Source: Circinella umbellata
Taxonomy: Eukaryota; Mucoromycota; Mucoromycetes; Mucorales; Lichtheimiaceae
DNA: 64,000 nt
Assembly: GCA_025093555.1 (NCBI GenBank)
Contig: JAIWNF010000002.1
Coordinates: 930,001-994,000, forward strand
Direction: 5' to 3'
Both the position numbers and the translations under genes were made by a program. The notes under the pieces were generated by a model that had not been told where the DNA came from, did no database searches, and saw nothing but the letters and a program-made list of their open reading frames with translations. Each line of letters starts with the position of its first letter. Positions within the stretch are counted from its first letter, which is position 1. Below are positions 14,277 to 25,793 of this stretch, piece after piece.

Positions 14277-17200
14277 TACACTGTACACACCACAAGAACA
14301 GCGAAAACGTATATCCATGATATCTGATTCTTACTCTTTTCGTTCAGGTACAGGTGGTGGAGTATACACTGCAAATCCTGCAATTCATGATAATGTTCCA
14401 CCTATGCCACCTATTCAAGCATGTTATCGATCTCAACAACAACAAAGACGACCTGTTATCGTTGATGACCCTTATGTGCAAACAAATGGAACAACACAAT
14501 CAATGTATTTTTATCCACACCATTCTAATCAACATCCAACAGAATCATTATTACCTGGTACATTCCCTGTTCCTCCTTCTGGGTCGGGACAACAACAACC
14601 GCATAATAATAGTAACGATAACAATAATGATGTGAGTAGCTGGAAACTCTGCCGCAGTACTTCTCGACGTACCAAAAAAGTACCACTCTTTCAAGGCAAT
14701 TTGATATTGGATTGTCCGGTCCCTACACGACTTTTAGAAGCAAGTGCACGTAAAGATCAAGAATTTAATCAAATGCGATATTCAGCAGTTACGTGTGATC
14801 CTGATGATTTTATGGATTCACAATATACATTACGACCTTGTTTAATGAAACGACAAACTGAATTATTTATTGTTATGACTATGTATAATGTAAGAATTGC
14901 TACTGCTTTTCTTTTTGTTAGTTCAGTCTAAATAAATAAATAATGGTAACAACGTTTAGTAACTTTTGTACTTGTTAGGAAGATAGAGAACTATTTTGTC
15001 GTACCATGCATGGTGTAATGAAAAACATAGCACATCTATGTTCAAGAACACGATCCCAAATGTGGGATACAGAAGGATGGAAAAAAGTAGTCGTGTGCAT
15101 TGTAGCAGATGGTCGTAAAAAATGTGATCCAGCTGTATTGGATATATTAGAAACTATGGGTGTTTATCAAAAAGGAGTTGCTAAAAACATGGTTAATGAG
15201 AAACCTGTAAAAGCACATCTTTACGAGGTAATAAAGAAAACATAATGTGAAAGATTATCAGTACTAGATGGTCTTTCTTTTTTAATTTTTATTAATTGAC
15301 TCAATTATATGTATATATCTAGTATACTGCACAATTATCAGTAGATCCGGAAATGAAGATTAAAGGAGCAGAAAAAGGAATTGTTCCAGCACAGATTTTG
15401 TTTTGTTTGAAAGAACAAAATGCTAAAAAGATCAATTCCCATCGATGGTTTTTTAATGCATTCGGAAGAGTTTTACAGCCTAATGTTTGTGTCCTGTTGG
15501 ACGTGGGTACACGGCCTGGTAATACTTCTATATATCATATTTGGAAAACATTCGATGTCAATGCTAATATTGCAGGTGCATGTGGTGAAATCCGTGTACA
15601 AACAAAAGGTAGTCCATATATATATATATAAATAATAGATAAAAATTAGTAATACTTATACTCACCCTCTTCCCTAATCATATATTATGATAGGTGGTGT
15701 CGCTTTACTAAATCCAATCGTTGCTGCTCAAAACTTTGAATATAAAATGTCAAATATTTTGGATAAACCATTGGAATCTGTCTTTGGTTATATCAGTGTA
15801 TTACCTGGTGCTTTTTCTGCTTATCGCTATACTGCATTACAAAATGATTGTCATGGCAATGGTTTGTATTTTCGTGTTCAAAAAGACAGAAGAAAAATAG
15901 AACAATGAAAGAAATCCTAATTAAAAAATACTTATTGCTGACAAATGAATATATTAAAATAGGACCACTTCAAAAATACTTCTTAGGTGAACATGGAGTG
16001 GATGCAGCATCTGATATATTTACAGCCAATATGTACTTGGCAGAAGATCGTATCTTATGTTATGAGTTATTAGCTAAGAAGCATGAAAAATGGGTTTTAA
16101 AATATGTTCAATCAGCATTTGGTGAAACCGATTGTCCAGATCAATTACCCGAATTCTTATCACAGCGACGGCGATGGTTGAATGGTAGTTTTTTTGCAGC
16201 CATTTATTCAACTTGGCATTTTTCCAAAGTGTGGAGTACACGGCATACTGTTTGTAGAAAACTCTTATTAACGATTCAATTTGGATTCAATTTTACAAAT
16301 TTACTATTTAGTTGGTTAGGCATGGTGAGTTCAAATTTATATGTTATTGAGGAGAGACAAATACGACAAAGCTAAACAAATATGTTTCTTTTATTATTAT
16401 TATTATTATATGATAGGCTAATTTTTATCTGACATGCCATTTTATCACAAAATCGTTATCAATTCCAGATATGGATCCACTTGGACATGGATGGGGAAAT
16501 CGAATTTTTCAAACAGCACAGTATTTATATTTCTTTTTATTCGTTGTTTCTTTTATATGTTCAATGGGAAATCGACCTCAAGGGTAAGAAAACAGTTATA
16601 ATACAGTAACGAAAATAATAGAGGGTATATTGATAGCTAACCTAATTTATCTTCTGCTTCATATCATATAAATCATTCTAGATCAAAATGGATGTTTGTG
16701 GTATCTGTATTAGCCTATGCTGTAATTATGAGCTACACGATATTTGCAGGTATATGGTTGATGCATCAAAGTATTGTTAAAGGGATGGCGATGGAAGAAT
16801 GGAATCACGATAGCACTTTTTTGGTGAATTTTGGTATCTTGCTAAATCGACCTGAATTTCGAAATGTTATTATATCCATGGCATCAACTTATGGCCTTTA
16901 CATTCTTTCAAGTCTATTATATTTGGATCCTTGGCATATGATTACAAGCTTTATTCAATATCTTTTATTATTACCAACTTATGTTAATATTTTAAACGTA
17001 TATGCATTCTGTAATACCCATGATGTCAGGTAAATGAAAAACGAAAAGCAAAAAACTTTTATACTTTATTTTTTCTGGGATGTATTTCAAGCAATCTAAA
17101 AAAATTAATTGATAGCTGGGGAACAAAAGGTGATAATGCGTTACCAATGGACCTTGGTGTTGCAAATAAAGCAACGGATACAGAAAAAGGAATCGAAGCT

Positions 17201-17674
17201 GTAGAAGTAGAATTGGAAGACGGACAAGAAATGATCAATCGCCATTATAATGAGGCATTACAAAACTTGCAAACAAACCAAGAACCAATCACGCAGGTAA
17301 ACCATATAACAGAAAATGAAAAAAAAAAGTATTTATTAACTTTCGTGGAATGAAACTCGCAATAATCCATATTGAATTAACTCTATATATAGAGTCGCCC
17401 ACCCCATATGAAACAAGATGATTATTATCGGGGATTCCGTACTAGACTTGTATTAGCATGGATCGGATGTAATGCCATTTTAGTTGCAATTGTAACAAGT
17501 GGAGGATTACAGGCACTTGTGTCGAGCGAAGATGATACGACATCAGTCGAAGAATATCAACGTCAAGTATCAATGGCTTACACTGGTTTTATCCTTTGGG
17601 CAGTTACCATTATGGCAGCTTTTCGATTCTTTGGAAGTGTATTATATGTTTTGTTATCCTGTTTTCAATTATAA
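14011..17674 (+). CDS. CHS: Chitin synthase (class I-III type)
   Basis: Nine exons (14011-14889, 14979-15227, 15323-15608, 15694-15861, 15963-16324, 16417-16583, 16682-17029, 17116-17296, 17393-17674) join in phase to 973 aa. It polymerises UDP-GlcNAc into cell-wall chitin at the plasma membrane. The first ~210 residues are low-complexity, with His/Gln runs. Then follow [15 protein letters not shown], the glycosyltransferase-2 core with [32 protein letters not shown] and EDRILC, and the hallmark QRRRWLNG. Several membrane helices make up the C-terminal third. This arrangement is typical of division 1 (class I/II/III) enzymes, without a myosin head. All key catalytic motifs are present. One intron uses a weak GTTTGT donor (15862), chosen because it restores the conserved [10 protein letters not shown] junction. 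Confidence 0.95.
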
Positions 17675-20397
17675 AAAGAAAGAGAGTTGGAAGATTATAC
17701 TATGTCATGAATGCTTTTTATTTCTCTTTACTACAAATATTTAATATCACAAAAAAAGTTATTTTTGTATCATTATCTTAATGTGTTGCTTTTACTAAGA
17801 ATTTGTGTTTATAAAATTGTTCGCTACGTAGGAGTGATGCCCGTGGGTTGGGTCCAATTTTCTTTTTTTCTCTTATAAACTTTGCATTCGATCATTATTT
17901 TTGTTATGAATAGATGAATTTGATTTTTGAATAGATATTATCGTTTTAAACATACTAAATAATCTCTTGAAACAGAACTACTCTACAGTATCTACATAGC
18001 ACACAAATAGTTCGTTCCTACTTAGACTACTGTATATAGCCAGTAATAATAAAAATACATAATGAAAGCCCTTGGGAATCAGATTCAGATTTTTGGCTTT
18101 TGATTTTATTTTGTCAATTACGTATTAACTTGATCATAACATCACTGGTTTTGCTCCACACGATAACAGTATTTCTTGAGATAAATGCGAGTAGTAAAAA
18201 ATAGAAAGATGAGACTACGTAAAGTAAATAGTTGAGAATCTATTTATTCCTGAAATAAAACAACTACTCTTTTATATCTTTTCTAAATTATGTAACTATC
18301 TTATTTTATCCGATCATGGCTAAACTATGCTTTATAAAAATGGATGAGAGGACCTATTATACGTATTTGTTCTTTTATAAATATTAATTCTAGATCATTC
18401 TTTGAAACCGTTTAAGACAGTTGTTACTAATCTCATTCTTTCTTTGATGTTCCTTTTTTATCCGAATTAACAATAAGAACGAATCAAAATATATAATAGT
18501 GTTTAATTGGTTATATCTTTTATCCTTGACGGAATGATGTTTGACCGATTATTCATGAATGGATGGAATATATGCGTTATTATGGTGGTTCACCACATTT
18601 CTTATATAAATTCTGTTACGTACGTACGTAAAATTCGAATGGTTTTCAATTCAAAAGAATAGAAACTAATTGACAACAATAACATTATAAGCTGCCATCA
18701 GTGATTTTTTCTAGATAAGATAGACTGTTTTGATCTTGTGCCATAAGGTTTTTTTTATGAGACTATTTTGTTAAAAACAATTATCATAAATAAGAATTTG
18801 TTGTTTGTTGAAAAAAAAAATATTAAGAAACATAATATAGTCAATGTATAGTGTTTTATTTCACATTTATATGTTAATATGATATACTAAAAAAAGCTTC
18901 TAAATAAATTAACACGTCTGGTTTGTATAGTACATTGCTCCTATATCATACTTTATAATATCTGTTAAGAGACTGTGCTCCGTATACGTATTCTGAATGT
19001 TTAAACAAAGTTGTCTTATTTTTCGTTCCATTAGAATTTAAATGGCACAGGACTTTCATGGTTGCTTTGCATCGAAAGAGGACACTTTTTATAAATTATC
19101 TCTTAAACTCACCTTTTATCATCAGGTGCAAAAAGCTCTGCTTAAACAAATATCGTGAATTATCTCATATTTTTTAAGCTCACTTATCCGACATACTTTG
19201 TTGTTGTTCCATGCCATTTCCTTGCTTCTTCTCTCCGACACAATAAGATGAGGTGAGATAGCGATTGCCAGTACTTTGTTATCCTAAACACCACTCATTC
19301 CGAAAATAAATAAATAACGAATCTCATTATTACACAGCGACAGCGAGTCATTACTCAATTGCAAGATAAAAGTAAATTTCATCGCTAGCCTATGTATGTA
19401 TGTAACATTTTTCCCTCCTTTGGGTAATAAGTATGAAGCGGCGCTCCTTTTTACACATATTGTGCATCATTTTATGTGCATAAATATTCTACATAAGATA
19501 ATACGTAGTGGTAACACACAAGATAGCAATGCGCACAGGTCTTTTCTTCCTTTCTTTTAGAAAATAAATCTTCGAATATAAAAACACCATCCTTAATTAA
19601 TAAAGCACGATCCATGAATTCAAAAATAACATTCATGATTTAAAAAACGTCTACCTCGAAATCAAAAAACCTATTCTTGATTAATAAAACACCATCCATG
19701 AATTTAAAAATAGCACTATTACGTACACATGTGTTTGTAGATCTCTTTTATTTATGCATATTCGTATTGATTAAACTCTTCTTTTTTTTTTGGTTTACGT
19801 ATCATCATGCTCAGGTTTTAATAATCGATTGATAGAATAAGATTTTAGTATACTCTTCTTGGCACATTTGAAGTTTTTTTTTCTGCATCAAGTTTTTAAC
19901 TTGACGAATTGTAATTGCGTTATTCTGCAATACAATACAGACTTGATATAAATAAGAACTATGATATATCCGAGTATATACATGTTCTCATCTGGTAACC
20001 GTTTTTTTATTTAGCTACTATATTGTTGATGCTCGTATTTGTATATAAAACAACCAAGTAAAATCTCCAATGATCAGAAGTTAATTTTATATATTCAATG
20101 AAAACCCATCTGTCAACATACCTACCTATGTATTGTTTTAGTCTAATCATTTTCTACAGATGATCGAAGTAACATACTTACGTACCCGGACCCGAATAAA
20201 TCATAACATAGTAAACATATTAAAATATCAGCATAAAAAAAAGAATTATTGTAGAAAATCACTTTATCTTCCCTTGTAATGTAAATTACTATTCAAGATA
20301 CATAACCAATTCAATTAATAACGGATTTTACACTTCCTCCTCTTATTCTATTCTTCTAGCACGTTTACTAAGCTAATTCAATCTGTACACGATGTTT
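17675..20397. other. Long intergenic spacer
   Basis: No gene or RNA was recognised in this 2.7-kb AT-rich spacer. It holds the chitin synthase 3' UTR at its left end. A degenerate direct repeat built on AATAAARCACSATCCATGAA lies at about 19594-19715. Confidence 0.5.
19594..19715. repeat. Two-copy degenerate direct repeat
   Basis: Two ~37-bp copies at about 19594-19630 and 19679-19715 share an AATAAA..CAC.ATCCATGAATT..AAAAATA core, offset by 85 bp. A partial third piece precedes them near 19583. No function is evident. Confidence 0.5.
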
Positions 20398-20398
20398 T

Positions 20399-22452
20399 TT
20401 GGTATTACCGTTGTCGTCACGTCGTCAAGGTAATCGCGATCGTCGAATCAAGGAAAACTGTACCGCTTGCCCTCCAGTTGATCGTCCTATCAAAATGCCC
20501 TATCCTTACCCCCAGCCAGATACAGTTTTCCATCGGCCTTGCTCCTCGGATCTATATATCATAGAAAATAAAGAAAACGTTCTAGTCATTAGTATTTACA
20601 GCATGTTATTTTATTATTACCGTTGTCGCCATGTCGCCAAGGTAGTCGTCGTCGAATCGTGGAAAACTGTATCGCTTGCTTTCCAGTTGATCGTCCTACA
20701 AAAAAATGCCCTATCCTTACCCCCAGCCAGATACAGTTTTCCATCGGCCTTGCTCATTGGATCTATATATCATAGAAAATAAAGAAAACGTTCTAGTCAT
20801 TAGTATTTACAGCATGTTATTTTTATTATTACCTTTGTCGCCATGTCGCCAAGGTAGTCCTCGTCGTCGAACCAAGAAAAACTGTATCGCTTGCCCTCCA
20901 GTTGATCGTCCTACAAAAAAATGCCCTATCCTTACCCCCAGCCAGATACAGTCTTCCATTCGTCTTGATCGTCGGATCTATATATCATAGAAAATAAAGA
21001 AAAAGTTCTAGTCATTAATATTTACAACATGTTATTTTTATTATTACCGTTGTCGCCATGTCGCCAAGGTAGTCGTCTCGTCAAATCGTGGAAAACTGTA
21101 TCGCTTGCCCTCCAGTTGATCGTCCTACAAAAAAAATGCCCTATCCTTACCCCCAGCCAGATACAGTCTTCCATTCGTCTTGATCGTCGGATCTATATAT
21201 CATAGAAAATAAAGAAAAAGTTCTAGTCATTAGTATTTACAGCATGTTATTTTTATTATTACCTTTGTCGCCATGTCGCCAAGGTAGTCGTCGTCGTCGA
21301 ACCAGAAAAACTGTATCGCTTGCCCTCCAGTTGATCGTCCTACAAAAAAATGCCCTATCCTTACCCCCAGCCAGATACAGTCTTCCATTGGCCTTGATCG
21401 TTGTGTCTATATATATAGAAAATAAAGAAAAAGTTCTAGTCATTAGTATTTACAGCATGTTATTTTATTATTACCTTTGTCGCCATGCCACCAAGGTAAT
21501 GTCGTCGTCGAATCGTGGAAAACTGATCGCTTGCCTCCAGTTGATCGTCCTACAAAAAAATGCCCTATCCTTACCCCCAGCCAGATACAGTTTTCCATTG
21601 GCTTGCTCATCGGTCTATATATTATAAAAATAAAGAAAAATGTTCTAGTCATTAGTATTTACACATGTTATTTTATTATTACGTTGTCGCCATGTCGCCA
21701 AGGTAATCGTCGTCGTCGAACCGTGGAAAACTGCATCGCTTGCCCTCCAGTTGATCGTCCTACAAAAAAAATGCCCTATCCTTACCCCCAGCCAGATACA
21801 GTTTTCCATTGGTCCTTGATCGTCGTGTCTATATATTATAAAATAAATAAAATGTTCTAGTCATTAGTATTTACAGCAAGTTATTTTATTATTACCGTTG
21901 CCGCCATGTCGCCAAGGTAACGTCGTCGTCGAACCGGGAAAACTGTATCGCTTGCCCTCCAGTTGATCGTCCTACAAAAAAAAGCCCTATCCTTACCCCC
22001 AGCCAGATACAGTTTTCCATTGGTCTTGATCGTCGTGTCTATATATCATAAAAAATAAAAAAAATGTTCTAGTCATTAGATTTACAGCATGTTATTTTAT
22101 TATTACCGTTGTCACCATGTTCGCCAAGGTAATCGTCTCGTCGAATCGAGGAAAACTGTATCGCTTGCCCTCCAGTTGATCGTCCTACAAAAAAGCCCTA
22201 TCCTTACCCCCAGCCAGATACAGTTTCCATTGTCTTGATCGTCGTGTCTATATATTATAAATAATAAATAAAAATGTTCTAGTCATTAATATTCACAGCA
22301 ACTCATTTTATTATTACCGTTGCCGCCATGTCGCCAAGGTAATCGTCGTCGTCGAATCGTGGAAAATGCATCGCTTGCCCTCCAGTTGATCGTCCTATAA
22401 AAATGCCCTATCCTTACCCCCAGCCAGATACAGTTTTCCATTGGTCCTGTTC
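20399..22452. repeat. Satellite: ten tandem ~212-bp units
   Basis: The word GTTGATCGTCCT marks each unit and occurs at 20477, 20686, 20901, 21115, 21330, 21540, 21750, 21962, 22175 and 22385, giving unit lengths of 209-215 bp. The best conserved part is about 75 bp, from TCGCTTGCCCTCCAG through CCTTACCCCCAGCCAGATAC to the TTCCAT that follows. A variable AT-rich half contains TTCTAGTCATTA. The units look richer in G+C than the DNA around them. Frames inside the units are broken by indels between copies, so protein coding is unlikely. Possible roles are a centromere- or heterochromatin-type satellite, or an amplified transposon fragment. Nothing in the window decides this. Confidence 0.95.
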
Positions 22453-23580
22453 ATCGTATCTATATTTAAAAAAATCAAAAAGAAATAAAGTAATAAAGTA
22501 AAGCATCTTATTCATTTCGACTCATTTACGTCCACGCATTTAGTTGTACTCCTTCACTTAGACTCTTCAGTTCCACATACTCACTCTCACTCTCATTCCG
22601 GTGCCAGCACCCTTTTACGTCTATTTATTTGCCCCCACCGAATGGCTTCAGCATACTCATATACACCAATCAAGTTCCATGCATTTACTTACACACAGCT
22701 ATTTACATGGATTTACCTGGACTCTAATTCTTCTGTTCTTTCACTTCAATTCATCCACGCATAACCATTGGCTCATACATGGACTAATTACACGCACGTT
22801 GATTTGAATCACTGTGTGTTAGACTACGTACGTTGTCATATAGCCCATCCTGTGATCTATAGTGTTCCTTCCAGCTCATGGAATAGTGACAAGCTAAGGT
22901 CAAGTCAGCCACGGAATATCTATATATTAGGTCATACGTAGTTTGATAAAAACAATATTAACATTTTTTTTTCTTCTATAGAAGAAATTTCGTTTAAAAT
23001 AACGCCATAGAAGCGGATTGATATAACGGAAAGTTTCATTAAAAAAATATCATTATTTACCTGGGTAATATAACAATACACCATTCTGGTTCTAATTAAA
23101 GTTTGAAATGTGTGCGCGGTTAAAAAAGATTTCATGCACCAACTGCACCAATATAAACCCGAGTAGTAGTAGTACACGTCCAGTGTTGAAACTCATCTTG
23201 ACACATTGGAAAAACCTTATTTATAACGAATTATGGGAGATTGCTAACCGTTATAATAGTTTTAAAACAGATCAGAGGCTCACCATTGAATATATGAGAC
23301 ACCGTCATGCTTTATTAAGCTAATGGGATAAAGGCAGTAAAGTTTTATAGACCATAATATTCGCGTTTCAAGGTCTACTGGTAATACGACGTTTATGCGC
23401 ACCGTTCCAAGTGAATGAGAAAAAACATACAGCTATAATAAAAATAAAAAGCTATAGACAAAATTAGCAACATGAAAGACGGCCATTGTAATAAAAAAAA
23501 AGAAAAAAACAGTGTAAAAGAACATACAAAAGAAGAAAAAATAAATTTGAAGTACATGTCAAAAGATAAATGAATAAAAA
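22453..23580. other. Intergenic, no clear gene
   Basis: The left part (about 22490-22800) is pyrimidine-rich with loosely repeated CATTTAC/CACTC words. A 71-codon frame at 23108-23323 contains THWKNLIYNELWEIANRY, which vaguely recalls a decayed retroelement, but it is too short to assign. Confidence 0.4.
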
Positions 23581-23589
23581 AAGGTGTGA

Positions 23590-24010
23590 AATAGAAAAGG
23601 TACAAGTAACTGAAAGTACATGTTAAAAATAAAAATGAAGAGTAGTAATCACTGCTCCTCTTTTTTATTTTTAATGTTGGGAAGAAAGAAAAAATGCAAA
23701 AAGGAATGTCAAAAGGAAGAAGAGAAAATTAAGTTACAAGTAACTTAAAAAGTAAATGTCGAACCCACCAACCAAAAAAAATGTAGTAGTTAATCTACCT
23801 CTTTTTTTTGAATGTTGAGAGGAAAGAGAAGGTGGACAAAGGAACGTTAAAAGGAAAAATAAAGTTACAAGTAACTGGAAATAAATGTCAAAAAGTAATT
23901 GTCAAAAGAAAAGAGAAATACTTACTTTACTTGAATGTTGAAAGGAAAGAGAAAATGAAAAAAGGAATGTAGAAAGACAAAGTTACTGAAAGTACATTTC
24001 AAAAAACAAA
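23590..24010. repeat. Degenerate tandem repeat with palindromic core
   Basis: About four diverged units of roughly 115-135 bp. Each combines an AATGTTG(A/G)(A/G)AGGAAAGAGAA segment, a GGAATGT segment and AGTTACAAGTAACT, the last an interrupted palindrome. The palindromic core is seen near 23601 (partial), 23734, 23865 and 23979 (half). Copy sizes vary through A-run length and small deletions. No function is known to me. Confidence 0.6.
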
Positions 24011-24410
24011 AGAGTTTAGTTGGTAGGAAAGAAAGAGAAAGAAAAAGTGTTGGAAGTCAAGAAAGACCCAGCTACAGAATATAAAGCATAAAAGGGCTCT
24101 GTGGGTCTAGAATCCCGTCTATTCAAATGATATTTTACTGCTATATAAAACTATACTTTTCAAACTACTTTTCAACTAATAACATGATGACTTTGACACT
24201 AGCTTAAAACAAAATGCTTTTCATTTTATATTATGAACGGGAGTCTTTTTGATAAAAAATCATTTTCTTTTTTTTATGTTCACCAACGGTAATAACAATA
24301 GCGATCTACCTGAAGTAAATGCGGAGCAATGAAAATAATCTGCATAAAGTAGGTAGGTGAAAGTAAGAGGTACCGGGTCAAAAAAAAAAACTAACAAGTG
24401 TATAAATTGC

Positions 24411-24740
24411 AACATTCCGTGTCAGAGTAAGATTAGAATGTGAGATTCCATTGCCATGACAAGTGTTGCTTAACAGCATATTTCTTTTATTTAAGAATAA
24501 ACGCGTTTTTTTTACGCAATCTAGTAACATGTTGCATAAAAATCAACTTTTTTTACGCGTCGGGGTAAATCCTCCACATGCAAAAAATCATGTAACATTC
24601 CGTGTCAAAGTAAGATTAAAACGTGAGATTCCATTACCATGACAAGTGTTGCTTAACAACATATTTCTTATATTTAATAACAAACGCGTTTTCTTTTACG
24701 TAGCTATAGTAGTATGTTAATATGTTGCGAAAAGATCAAA
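24411..24740. repeat. Two-copy ~183-bp direct repeat
   Basis: Two copies of a segment beginning AACATTCCGTGTCA start at 24411 and 24594. They share GTGAGATTCCATT.CCATGAC and an ACGCGTTTT...TACG motif near their ends. The match covers about 125 bp with scattered substitutions and small indels, so the duplication is old. There is no open frame. Confidence 0.7.
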
Positions 24741-25365
24741 GATAAAAGAAAGAGGCCTAGAAGGAGGGGATCATGTTTTTTTTACAAAAAAACTTCTTCT
24801 CCCTTCCCCCACATAAGAACACACCTGCCAATAGCAAACCTTTAACACTGTTTTTTTTCTGTATCTACTCAATCCTTCTCCACTACCTCTTACTTTACTC
24901 CTTTGTCTTTTTTTCTGCCATCCCATCAGGGCTTTTATTTTTCTCTTTACATACATGTATGAGCTGTCTCAAACAAATATGCCAAACCTAGCGCTGTGTT
25001 TAGCAGAAGGCATTAAATAAAAGAACAAATTGTCACCGTATATATTACCAGCTCTTTTTTTTTTCTTGTAGGAGACTACAAATATAAATTAAAAAAATTC
25101 AATTTTTATTTTAAATGTACAAATTTTTAATTCGGCCATCAACGGTCATATCGACTCTACTAGCAAAACTATCCGTTGCAGTACTGTTGCTAGATTATAA
25201 ATGGGTAAACAACTAATAGCAGGCCTATAAAATAAAGATTAATAATAATAACATAATGCATGGAATGATTGTGAATTGAGTACGTGTTCTAATAGATAAT
25301 ATGGATATAACTGCATGGTATCATAAAAATCAACACAGAAGTAATTCAGGAAAATGGTATCTGTA
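24741..25365. other. Intergenic, no clear gene
   Basis: Short Phe/Leu-rich frames only, in T-rich sequence. I see no gene, RNA or repeat that I can support. Confidence 0.4.
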
Positions 25366-25433
25366 CAGTAAACCCCCGTTTTTTGCACACCTTTTGACCA
25401 AAATCCCACCTGTGCAAAAACGGGGTTCAACTG
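25366..25433. mobile_element. 68-bp pogo/Tc1-like mini inverted-repeat element
   Basis: The ends CAGTAAACCCCCGTTTTTTG and (reverse strand) CAGTTGAACCCCGTTTTTGC form ~26-bp imperfect terminal inverted repeats, continuing into GCACA. Both outer edges are TA, at 25364-25365 and 25434-25435, matching the TA target duplication of Tc1/mariner/pogo elements. The CAGT(T)GAACCCCG start is typical of pogo/Tigger-like termini. Only about 20 bp separate the arms, so this is an extreme deletion derivative with no coding capacity. It would need transposase supplied from elsewhere. Confidence 0.7.
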
Positions 25434-25719
25434 TAGATGTAACTACTACTACTACTATTGTTGTTATTTTTGGCTATGACATACATGTATTTTTTACTGA
25501 TAAAACAATAATGGAGAATGATATACTGTAGCCACACAGGAAAACAATACAAAGGTAATAAATAGACAACAAAAGATGGCCTTTTTACTTTATAACATAA
25601 TAATATTCCTAATAAATAAATAAAACTACTACTACTGTAGTAGTAGATGATGATGTGTAAAATAATTAATAATAAAAAAAATAAACAAAAATATATTGTT
25701 TTGTTGAAGGAGAATAATT

Positions 25720-25793
25720 CGCTCCTAGGTGGGCTCGAACCACCAACCTCCTGATTAACAGTCAGACGCGCTAGCCAATTGCGCCATAAGAGC
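25720..25793 (-). tRNA. tRNA-Asn (GUU)
   Basis: The reverse strand folds as a standard 74-nt cloverleaf without an intron. The acceptor stem is GCTCTTA/TAGGAGC with one G-U pair and discriminator G. The D-arm has the A-box-like TGGCGCAATTGG. The anticodon loop CTGTTAA gives anticodon GTT (Asn). The T-arm has the B-box GGTTCGAGCC. T-rich tracts shortly downstream (on the minus strand, near 25690 and below) can serve as the RNA polymerase III terminator. The gene sits alone in the repeat-rich block, about 290 bp from the mini inverted-repeat element. Confidence 0.96.

Noticed and set aside
20399..21860. Several 94-127 codon frames in the satellite units
   Set aside because: They recur because the unit recurs, shift frame between copies through indels, and show no codon-level conservation.
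23108..23323. 71-codon frame that vaguely resembles a LINE reverse-transcriptase tail
   Set aside because: Too short, no catalytic motif and no neighbouring retroelement sequence.
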